The position numbers were made by a program, and so were the translations under genes. Positions 7,561-11,939 of a stretch of DNA of 11,939 nt are shown here, one piece after another. Numbering within the stretch: the first letter of the stretch is position 1; the number at the start of each line of letters is the position of its first letter. The notes under the pieces are model-generated. The model saw only the letters and a list, made by a program, of their open reading frames with translations, had not been told where the DNA came from and made no database searches. Source of the DNA: Candidatus Magasanikiibacteriota bacterium (GTDB taxonomy: Bacteria; Patescibacteriota; Patescibacteriia; Magasanikbacterales; GWA2-37-8). The stretch spans positions 1 through 11,939 of the forward strand of contig JAPLWP010000130.1 of NCBI GenBank assembly GCA_026396535.1, in the 5' to 3' direction.

Positions 7561-8046
7561 ATGACCCAAGAAGATTGGGACATAAAAATAGAATCACCCA
7601 CCAATCAAAAAATTATTGGTGTGGTGATTTTTTATTTTTTAATCACCTTTATTCTGTCGCGCCTCATGGTATATTTGGTACTAGGACGCTGGCTACCAAA
7701 CTTCTTCCTTACTGTCCGCGGTGTGCATATCCATCATTTTACGTATGGTGTGATTATTCTGGTGCTAGTCGGCCTATATCTCATCCTGCGCCGACCGGAC
7801 GTAGAATCTGAAATGTTCAAAATCGCCTGTGCCGTCTATGGCATCGGACTTGGTCTTACTTTTGATGAATTTGGTATGTGGGTGCGCCTGGCTGATACCT
7901 ACTGGATGCGCCAGAGCTACGATGCCATAATCGTAGTCTTCCTTACCCTGCTCAATATCGCCTATTATCGCCAAGTAATTAGTGGGGTAAAAGAATTGGG
8001 TATTTTACTCAAAAAAATCTTCCTAAGGCTCTTTTCTATTGGTTAA
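7561..8046 (+). CDS. small unknown polytopic membrane protein with HIHH and DEF-W motifs
   Basis: This 161-residue protein is very hydrophobic, with about four membrane segments (roughly residues 18-42, 58-76, 85-104 and 121-138). Conserved-looking polar residues sit at membrane edges: VRGVHIHHFTYG (about 52-63) and LGLTFDEFGMWVRL (about 97-110), followed by DTYW and SYDAI. From memory, similar HIHHxxYG ... DEFxxW ... YW patterns occur in uncharacterised integral membrane proteins of Actinobacteria and other bacteria; I know no established function. The histidine cluster and the Asp-Glu pair could form a metal or catalytic site facing one side of the membrane (inference). The ATG starts one base after the topA stop, so it is almost certainly co-transcribed and perhaps translationally coupled with topA. 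Confidence 0.85.
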   Translation: MTQEDWDIKIESPTNQKIIGVVIFYFLITFILSRLMVYLVLGRWLPNFFLTVRGVHIHHFTYGVIILVLVGLYLILRRPDVESEMFKIACAVYGIGLGLTFDEFGMWVRLADTYWMRQSYDAIIVVFLTLLNIAYYRQVISGVKELGILLKKIFLRLFSIG

Positions 8047-8048
8047 TC

Positions 8049-8077
8049 TTGACAAAAACCCATATTTAGGCTAAGAT
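8049..8077 (+). promoter_or_regulatory. promoter of rplA
   Basis: A perfect TTGACA (8049-8054), a 17-base spacer and TAAGAT (8072-8077) begin three bases after the stop of the membrane-protein gene. Transcription should start near 8084, giving a leader of about 73 bases, the longest in this window. No terminator separates it from the topA operon, so read-through may also feed rplA. Confidence 0.75.
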
Positions 8078-8092
8078 ATAAACAATTAATTC

Positions 8093-8127
8093 GGTGGGAT
8101 CTCGACCACTCGAGAGTTTGTACCACT
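8093..8127 (+). promoter_or_regulatory. putative L1-binding autoregulatory leader of rplA
   Basis: The leader RNA can fold into two stacked helices. The outer helix is GGTGG (8093-8097) with CCACT (8123-8127, one G-U pair). The inner helix is TCTCGA (8100-8105) with TCGAGA (8110-8115) around the loop CCAC. They are separated by an asymmetric internal loop, GA on the 5' side (8098-8099) and GTTTGTA on the 3' side. Ribosomal protein L1 represses its own operon by binding an mRNA copy of its 23S rRNA site. As I recall it, the Methanococcus L1 mRNA site has the same layout, with a short 5' GA and a longer 3' strand between two helices. The fold is read directly from sequence; L1 binding is inference. 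Confidence 0.55.
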
Positions 8128-8128
8128 A

Positions 8129-8148
8129 AATTCCGTTCAATCGGAATT
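8129..8148 (+). promoter_or_regulatory. second leader hairpin next to the rplA start
   Basis: AATTCCG (8129-8135) and CGGAATT (8142-8148) form a perfect 7-bp stem with loop TTCAAT, ending eight bases before the rplA ATG. It immediately follows the L1-like structure and covers the place where a Shine-Dalgarno sequence would be. It may control ribosome access to rplA together with the upstream fold. There is no U tract, so it is not a terminator. Confidence 0.5.
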
Positions 8149-8156
8149 AAAAAATT

Positions 8157-8843
8157 ATGGCTAAATTAAATAAGCGCGCAGCTGCTAATGCTGCTAAAGT
8201 AGATAAAAATAAAGTCTACTCCATCGATGAAGCTATCAAGCTCATCAAAGAAACTTCCGGCGTTAAATTTGATGCCAGCGTAGAAGTTCACGCCAATTTG
8301 GGTATTGATCCAAAAAAAGGCGACCAGCAGATTCGCTCCACAGTAGTTTTACCACACGGTATTGGTAAAACCAAAAAAATCGCTGTATTTGTTTCTTCTG
8401 AAAAAGAAAAAGAAGCCAAAGAATCCGGTGCTGACGTGATCTACATGGAAGAAGATATCAAAAAACTCAAAGACACCGGTAAAATTGATTTTGAAATCGC
8501 TATTACCACTCCAGACATGATGCCGAAAATGGCCGCTGTCGCCAAAGTGCTTGGTCCAAAAGGTTTGATGCCAAATCCAAAGACTGAAACAGTAGGTCCA
8601 AACTTGAAAAAAATGGTAGATGAATTGAAAAGAGGTAAAATTACTTTCAAAAATGATGACACTTCTAACATTCATCAGTTGGTAGGTAAAGTAAGTTTTG
8701 ACGAAGCAAAGCTCAAAGAAAATATTACTATTTTCGTAGATGCTTTGAAGAAAGCAAAACCTAGCTCGTCCAAAGGAACTTACATCAAAAATCTCGTACT
8801 CTGCTCCACTATGGGACCAGCAATACGACTCAGCGAGAACTAA
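8157..8843 (+). CDS. rplA: 50S ribosomal protein L1
   Basis: L1 (uL1) binds 23S rRNA helices 76-78 to form the mobile L1 stalk that helps release deacylated tRNA from the E site, and it represses its own synthesis. The 228-residue length is normal. Family landmarks are visible: the N-terminal YSIDEAIKLIKE, the segment KFDASVEVHANLGIDPKKGDQ (split by family-typical DPKK), VLPHGIGKTKKIAVF, the interdomain LGPKGLMPNPKTETV, and near the C-terminus SSSKGTYIKNLVLCSTMGP. The protein carries both domains. Unusually, rplK (L11), the common upstream partner, is not here, and the gene stands alone between its own promoter and a strong terminator. L1 is missing from some Patescibacteria lineages, so its presence argues against those. 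Confidence 0.98.
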   Translation: MAKLNKRAAANAAKVDKNKVYSIDEAIKLIKETSGVKFDASVEVHANLGIDPKKGDQQIRSTVVLPHGIGKTKKIAVFVSSEKEKEAKESGADVIYMEEDIKKLKDTGKIDFEIAITTPDMMPKMAAVAKVLGPKGLMPNPKTETVGPNLKKMVDELKRGKITFKNDDTSNIHQLVGKVSFDEAKLKENITIFVDALKKAKPSSSKGTYIKNLVLCSTMGPAIRLSEN

Positions 8844-8851
8844 AAAATAAT

Positions 8852-8881
8852 ACACCTCTCAATTTTTGAGGGGTGTTTTTT
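8852..8881 (+). terminator. strong intrinsic terminator after rplA
   Basis: ACACCTCTCA (8852-8861) pairs with TGAGGGGTGT (8867-8876) in a 10-bp stem with one G-U pair and a five-base loop, followed by five T residues. It lies nine bases after the rplA stop, and its T run ends only three bases before the start codon of the next gene. Confidence 0.9.
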
Positions 8882-8884
8882 CAT

Positions 8885-9490
8885 ATGCTTTGTATTTTCT
8901 GCAACCAGGATAAAATAAATAAAGAGGTTATAGAAAGTACCGAAAATTTTTTAATACTACCGGCTTTGGGCTCATTTGTGCCTTACTATTTTATCATTGT
9001 AAGCAAAGATCACGCCGACTCTATTGGTAGTACCCTAATCAACGAAACTATTGTCGAAGAATTTATAAAAATAAAATCTAAAATAGAAAAATTTATTTCT
9101 GAACAAACTGGTGGCGACTATATTTGTTTTGAACACGGCGGCGCTTCTTCCAATACTTCGGGCTGCTGTATTGGACATGCCCATTTACATATTTTGCCGA
9201 CTGGGGCTGAAAATTTCCTCGAAAGTACCAAACAAAATTTAGGCGACCCCACATTAATTGAATACAAAAATATCCATAAAAACCAAGACAGTGGTTATTT
9301 TTTACTAGAAGAAAAAAATAAAATTTATTATTGGCCAAATCCAAAAATAATTAGCCAATTTATGCGTAGACTCGTAGCTCAACAGAGTGGATTGGGAGAT
9401 AAATACGATTGGAAAAACTTCCCATTTTATGAAAATATGGAAGAAACTACTCGGGCATGGAAAGAGTGGAAAGCAAAAATTTTAAATTAA
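8885..9490 (+). CDS. HIT-family nucleotide hydrolase/transferase
   Basis: HIT proteins hydrolyse or transfer nucleotidyl groups through a histidine-triad site, with substrates such as Ap4A or AMP-lysine. The triad HAHLHIL (98-104) is present, preceded by FEHGGASS (82-89) and GCCIG (93-97), giving the order EHG...CC.GHAHLH seen in several uncharacterised HIT branches. CIFC (3-6) at the N-terminus resembles the zinc-binding CxxC of many HIT enzymes. At 201 residues it is longer than a minimal HIT protein (110-150); the extra C-terminal part (about 125-201, with tryptophans in WKNF and WKEWK) looks lineage-specific. The frame could begin at GTG 8873, but that lies inside the terminator stem, so ATG 8885 is chosen. 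It heads a cluster with the pyruvate-kinase-like gene, 22 bases downstream. Its substrate cannot be predicted. Confidence 0.88.
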   Translation: MLCIFCNQDKINKEVIESTENFLILPALGSFVPYYFIIVSKDHADSIGSTLINETIVEEFIKIKSKIEKFISEQTGGDYICFEHGGASSNTSGCCIGHAHLHILPTGAENFLESTKQNLGDPTLIEYKNIHKNQDSGYFLLEEKNKIYYWPNPKIISQFMRRLVAQQSGLGDKYDWKNFPFYENMEETTRAWKEWKAKILN

Positions 9491-9512
9491 TACCAGCTCT
9501 AAATTAGTATCT

Positions 9513-10559
9513 ATGATAATTATTGCTACCGCTTCTCAGCTAGCGAACAATTTATCTATTTTAAAAAAAATACTTCTATCCGGCCCAGATGTTTTACGTT
9601 TTAATTTTTCTTACGGTAATATCAATGAAAAGATAGCCAACATTCAAACTGCTCAAGATACCATCATTGAAATTGGCGGGCAAACAAAAATTTTAGCTGA
9701 TCTACCAAGTCCAAAAATTCGTCTGGGCGGCTTCCCTCTTAAAGACCTATACGTAGAAGAAGGGCAAACAATGATTTTAAAATCAGCCACTTACAGCGAT
9801 GACCCAAAAAATTTCCTTCCCGTCCAATTTCCAGAAATAGGAAATCTTTTTTATCCTGAACAAACAATCGTGATAGACGAAGGAGAAATATCGCTCAAAG
9901 TAAATTGCATATTGGACAAAGATACTATCGAAGTACTCTTGTTTAATACCGGATACATACTCCCTTACAAAGGCTTAAATTGGACCGAGCAAATTTTTGA
10001 TTACAACGAACACATTAACAAAATATCCACGACGGTTTTACCAATGTTGGTCCACCTAGATTTAAACTATCTCACCTGTCCCTTTGTAAACAATGCTGAT
10101 ATCGCCAAAAAATATAGAACAGCAATAGAAAAACAACCCTGGGATAATAACCAGCCAAAAATAGTATTTAAACTTGAAACTCAAGAATCTATCCAAAACG
10201 CCGAATCAATAATCCCTTTGAGTGACGTTATTTTATTTGAACGCGGGGATCTGGGGATTCGAGCGCCATTTGAAAAAATGGGGGTTTACCAAAAACACAT
10301 CATTAGACTTTGCGAAAAAATGAATAAACCATTATTTATCTCTTCTCAAATATTAGAAAGCACAATTCATAATTTTATTCCTCAAAGAGCGGAGATATGT
10401 GATTTGACTTCCATGGTTATTGATGGCGTAAAAGGCATAATCCTTTGCCATGAAACCGGCATCAATACTAGCCGTCCCGCTTATCCGATATCTGTAGCCA
10501 AAAGAATAATTGATGAGGCTACGGCCTATAAATCAAAGCTATCCAAAGAAAAAATATAA
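9513..10559 (+). CDS. pyruvate-kinase-like protein lacking the C-terminal regulatory domain
   Basis: Pyruvate kinase transfers the phosphate of PEP to ADP. This 348-residue protein keeps the A (barrel) and B (cap) domains but ends where the C-terminal allosteric domain of the usual ~470-residue enzyme would begin. The signatures are recognisable but divergent: RFNFSYG (29-35, usually RxNFSHG), DLPSPKIRLG (63-72, usually DxxGPEIR), VIDEGEISL (120-128), KGLNW (153-157), FKLETQE (219-225), ERGDLGI (243-249), SSQILEST (277-284, usually ATQMLESM), QRAEICD (291-297) and CHETG (312-316, usually SGETA). The catalytic lysine K220, metal ligands E222 and D246, and a serine in place of the active-site threonine (S278) fall at E. 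coli PykF-like positions. Activity is plausible but regulation by FBP or AMP should be lost. The next gene, a PEP-swivel protein, starts one base later, suggesting a joint function around PEP. Confidence 0.85.
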   Translation: MIIIATASQLANNLSILKKILLSGPDVLRFNFSYGNINEKIANIQTAQDTIIEIGGQTKILADLPSPKIRLGGFPLKDLYVEEGQTMILKSATYSDDPKNFLPVQFPEIGNLFYPEQTIVIDEGEISLKVNCILDKDTIEVLLFNTGYILPYKGLNWTEQIFDYNEHINKISTTVLPMLVHLDLNYLTCPFVNNADIAKKYRTAIEKQPWDNNQPKIVFKLETQESIQNAESIIPLSDVILFERGDLGIRAPFEKMGVYQKHIIRLCEKMNKPLFISSQILESTIHNFIPQRAEICDLTSMVIDGVKGIILCHETGINTSRPAYPISVAKRIIDEATAYKSKLSKEKI

Positions 10560-10560
10560 T

Positions 10561-10749
10561 ATGAAAATCACTGAAATTATTGACAAAAACATGCCTTCCA
10601 TTAGTGAGTGGATGGAGAAAATTGATCTAAAAAATATTGAAGAGTTTAGAACCGAAGATAATAATAAGCGTGACCGTTTAGAAATTCTTCATAAAATTAT
10701 TGGCTTACAATCCTTTATTTTTGGATATCTTACAAAGAATTGGAGATGA
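10561..10749 (+). CDS. 5' fragment of a frameshifted PEP-synthase-like gene (62 codons)
   Basis: The ATG lies one base after the pyruvate-kinase-like stop, with an A-rich region before it, so translation should start here. The product is acidic and helical (KITEIIDKNMPSISEWMEK and a following charged stretch) and ends at a TGA at 10747-10749. In the last 68 bases the frame overlaps the next frame, which is open from 10682 and carries the family core. The simplest reading is one gene whose frame was broken. Removing one base from the T run at 10718-10722 would join GLQSFI to LDILQRIGDEK in a continuous protein. Alternatives are a sequencing or assembly indel, a real pseudogene, a separate small protein translationally coupled to the next, or ribosomal frameshifting. 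The frame can be extended upstream to 10510, but that lies within the previous gene. Confidence 0.55.
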   Translation: MKITEIIDKNMPSISEWMEKIDLKNIEEFRTEDNNKRDRLEILHKIIGLQSFIFGYLTKNWR

Positions 10750-11593
10750 AAAATGTGCTTTGCGTTTGGTGCCACTTTTACCAGCTTTGCCTAAATTGCG
10801 AGTACGCGGAAAAACTTTAAAAGAAAATTTACTTTGGTTTAATGAACAAAAAATAAATCCTGCTGATTATAAAGTAGAAGTAATCCCCCACAGTGATGAG
10901 ACAACCTTTTCAGCCATTTTTATTGTTGGCGAACAAGGTATTTGGGGAAAAATAGTGCCAGGACCTCACTGGCAGCTCACTCAAGGATTTTATGAAGAAC
11001 CCCCAGCAACCTTTATATTTGATTTTACCAACTGGCATTTTTCTGGAGCCAGCGAAGAAATTAAATTATTAGCCAAAGAAGCAGTGAGCAAAATAACCGT
11101 CTACGATGATATTCAACAAATGGAGCTCAAACAAACAGTCGACGCAGAATTTGTTTCGCAAGGATACTTAAAAGGATATTTTGAATTTGTTGTCTGGCCA
11201 AAATTAGGAATCTCTTTTATAGACTACAATCGTTTAGTAGGAGAAATTTTTGTTATACCAAATTTAGGAATAGAAAAAACATCTACTTCAAGTGGAATTT
11301 GCGCCAGTCCTGGCAAAGCTCAAGGCAAAGCAAAAATTGTTTTGGATCTAAAAAATACGACATTTTCTGAAGGTGATATATTAATTTGTCCGATGACTAC
11401 AGTTGATTATCTACCCTTAATGAAAAAATGTTCCGGAATTATTACCGCCCAAGGCACACTTCTTTCTCATGCCGCTATCGTAGCCCGCGAATTAAAAAAA
11501 CCTTGCTTAATAGGAGTTAAAGATATTTTTGAAAAAGTTAAAGATGGCGATATGATTACTTTGGATGCCGACAATTGCCAAATTATTCACTAA
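10700..11593 (+). CDS. PEP-synthase-like protein with C-terminal phosphohistidine swivel domain
   Basis: The C-terminal part (about 195-297) is a PEP-utilising-enzyme mobile domain, the swivelling phosphohistidine carrier of PEP synthase and PPDK. It shows ASPGKAQGKAKIV (202-214), GDILICPMTTVDYLPLM (225-241), and SHAAIVARELKKPCLIG (256-272) with the likely phosphorylated His257, then DGDMITLDA (282-290). The first glycine of the usual GGxxSH run is changed (TAQGTLLSH). The N-terminal half (CALRLVP, KLRVRGKT, VIPHSDE, LTQGFYEE, IDYNRLVG) matches stand-alone PEP-synthase-like proteins I recall from Patescibacteria; I suspect a degenerate ATP-grasp part but cannot show it. There is no PEP-binding barrel in this protein. 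The frame is open from 10682 and its only ordinary start is TTG 10700, which is unconvincing; it probably continues the gene begun at 10561. A terminator follows 16 bases after the stop. Confidence 0.82.
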   Translation: MAYNPLFLDILQRIGDEKCALRLVPLLPALPKLRVRGKTLKENLLWFNEQKINPADYKVEVIPHSDETTFSAIFIVGEQGIWGKIVPGPHWQLTQGFYEEPPATFIFDFTNWHFSGASEEIKLLAKEAVSKITVYDDIQQMELKQTVDAEFVSQGYLKGYFEFVVWPKLGISFIDYNRLVGEIFVIPNLGIEKTSTSSGICASPGKAQGKAKIVLDLKNTTFSEGDILICPMTTVDYLPLMKKCSGIITAQGTLLSHAAIVARELKKPCLIGVKDIFEKVKDGDMITLDADNCQIIH

Positions 11594-11608
11594 AATGACC
11601 CTAATTTT

Positions 11609-11634
11609 ACCGCTTGCCCCACAGGCGGTTTTTT
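11609..11634 (+). terminator. intrinsic terminator ending the HIT / PK-like / PEP-swivel cluster
   Basis: ACCGCTTG (11609-11616) pairs with CAGGCGGT (11622-11629) in an 8-bp stem with one G-U pair and loop CCCCA, followed by five T residues. It separates the cluster from the dCMP deaminase gene. Confidence 0.88.
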
Positions 11635-11648
11635 GTTAAACTAACCCT

Positions 11649-11654
11649 TATAAT
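11649..11654 (+). promoter_or_regulatory. -10 box of the dCMP deaminase gene
   Basis: A perfect TATAAT lies 14 bases before the ATG at 11669, predicting a leader of about 8 bases. No convincing -35 box is found at the usual distance; that region falls in the right arm and T run of the preceding terminator. Confidence 0.5.
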
Positions 11655-11668
11655 TACCTATCAATTTT

Positions 11669-11939
11669 ATGTCTGAAGAACAATACCACCGCCCCACTTG
11701 GGATGAATATTTCATGGAAGTTTGCCGTGCCGTGGCCAAACGCGCTACTTGTGATCGCGGTCGCAGCGGCTGCGTAATCGCCAAGGACAAACAGATCCTG
11801 GTCACGGGCTATGTCGGCTCTCCAAAGGGCTTGGCCCATTGTGATGAGATTGGCCACCAGATGAAAACCATGACCCATGAAGACGGTCATCAAACCCAAC
11901 ACTGTGTCCGCACTGCCCACGCCGAACAAAATGCCATCG
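11669..11939 (+). CDS. deoxycytidylate (dCMP) deaminase family protein, cut off by the window end
   Basis: The frame stays open from ATG 11669 to the end of the window, giving the first 90 residues. RPTWDEYFMEV (8-18), AKRATCDRGRSGCVI (23-37), TGYVGSPKGLAHCDE (46-60), and the zinc-site motif HAEQNAI (84-90) identify the dCMP deaminase/ComEB type of cytidine-deaminase fold. These enzymes convert dCMP to dUMP, feeding dTMP synthesis; the HAE histidine binds zinc and the glutamate is the proton shuttle. The PCxxC zinc ligands expected downstream lie beyond the window. A -10 box sits close before the start and no Shine-Dalgarno sequence is seen. The opposite-strand frame over the same bases is a shadow. 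Neighbouring HIT and swivel genes do not obviously belong to the same pathway. Confidence 0.9.
   Translation, partial: MSEEQYHRPTWDEYFMEVCRAVAKRATCDRGRSGCVIAKDKQILVTGYVGSPKGLAHCDEIGHQMKTMTHEDGHQTQHCVRTAHAEQNAI

Noticed and set aside
7182..7604. Minus-strand open frame of 140 codons opposite the topA zinc-ribbon tail
   Set aside because: The repetitive zinc-ribbon coding region creates the open reverse frame; no promoter or family signature supports it.
8349..8855. Minus-strand open frame of 168 codons opposite rplA
   Set aside because: Composition is rich in Phe/Ser/Trp as expected from the reverse of Lys/Glu-rich coding sequence; rplA is certain.
8873..8884. GTG start for the HIT gene
   Set aside because: It lies inside the terminator hairpin; ATG 8885 gives the usual HIT N-terminus MLCIFC.
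5505..11593. Alternative genetic code with TGA read as glycine (as in Gracilibacteria/SR1)
   Set aside because: None of the long genes contains an in-frame TGA; reading through the TGA at 10747 does not restore the PEP-swivel protein and soon meets a TAA.
11654..11929. Minus-strand open frame at the right end
   Set aside because: The plus strand encodes a clear dCMP deaminase start with HAEQNA; the minus frame is its shadow.
1..11939. Insertion sequences, CRISPR arrays, prophage genes or long direct repeats
   Set aside because: No transposase or phage-like frames, no regularly spaced repeats and no long direct repeats were seen by eye; the window consists of housekeeping and small accessory genes.

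Overview
The window looks like a piece of a bacterial chromosome from the Candidate Phyla Radiation (Patescibacteria), probably a Parcubacteria-type lineage. The evidence is: very compact gene packing with gaps of 1-30 bases inside operons; A/T-rich DNA; almost no Shine-Dalgarno sequences before starts; and a gene mix (LCP protein, der, pth, dprA, topA, a stand-alone PEP-swivel protein of a type I recall from such genomes) typical of these reduced genomes. Stops are TAA, TAG and TGA, so the standard bacterial code fits. Lineage assignment is an inference; no 16S gene is present. No gene-free stretch exceeds about 110 bases.

Layout. A tRNA-Val(CAC) lies on the minus strand at the left edge (44-120), divergent from a tightly packed plus-strand operon: LCP/LytR cell-wall ligase (229-1713), ribosome-assembly GTPase Der (1717-2952), peptidyl-tRNA hydrolase (2954-3499) and the DNA-uptake/recombination protein DprA (3509-4591). 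A minus-strand unknown gene with an N-terminal zinc-knuckle-like motif (4624-5421) sits between dprA and topA, a pair that is adjacent in many bacteria. Its promoter is back to back with that of topA. Topoisomerase I (5505-7559) is followed at once by a small unknown membrane protein (7561-8046). Ribosomal protein L1 (8157-8843) is alone, without rplK, behind its own promoter and a structured leader that resembles an L1-binding site; a strong terminator closes it.

The right part is a second plus-strand cluster: a HIT-family nucleotide hydrolase (8885-9490), a pyruvate-kinase-like protein without the C-terminal regulatory domain (9513-10559), and a PEP-synthase-like phosphohistidine swivel protein whose reading frame is broken between a 5' piece (10561-10749) and the main body (10700-11593). 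An intrinsic terminator ends the cluster, and a dCMP deaminase gene (from 11669) runs off the right edge.

The two most striking observations are: (1) Der has lost about 46 residues, in frame, from its second GTPase domain, removing the P-loop, switch I and the DTAG motif while everything on both sides is intact; and (2) the pyruvate-kinase-like / PEP-swivel pair, which looks like a reduced, split phosphoenolpyruvate module with a frameshift in the second gene. Both need read-level confirmation before being taken as biology rather than assembly error.
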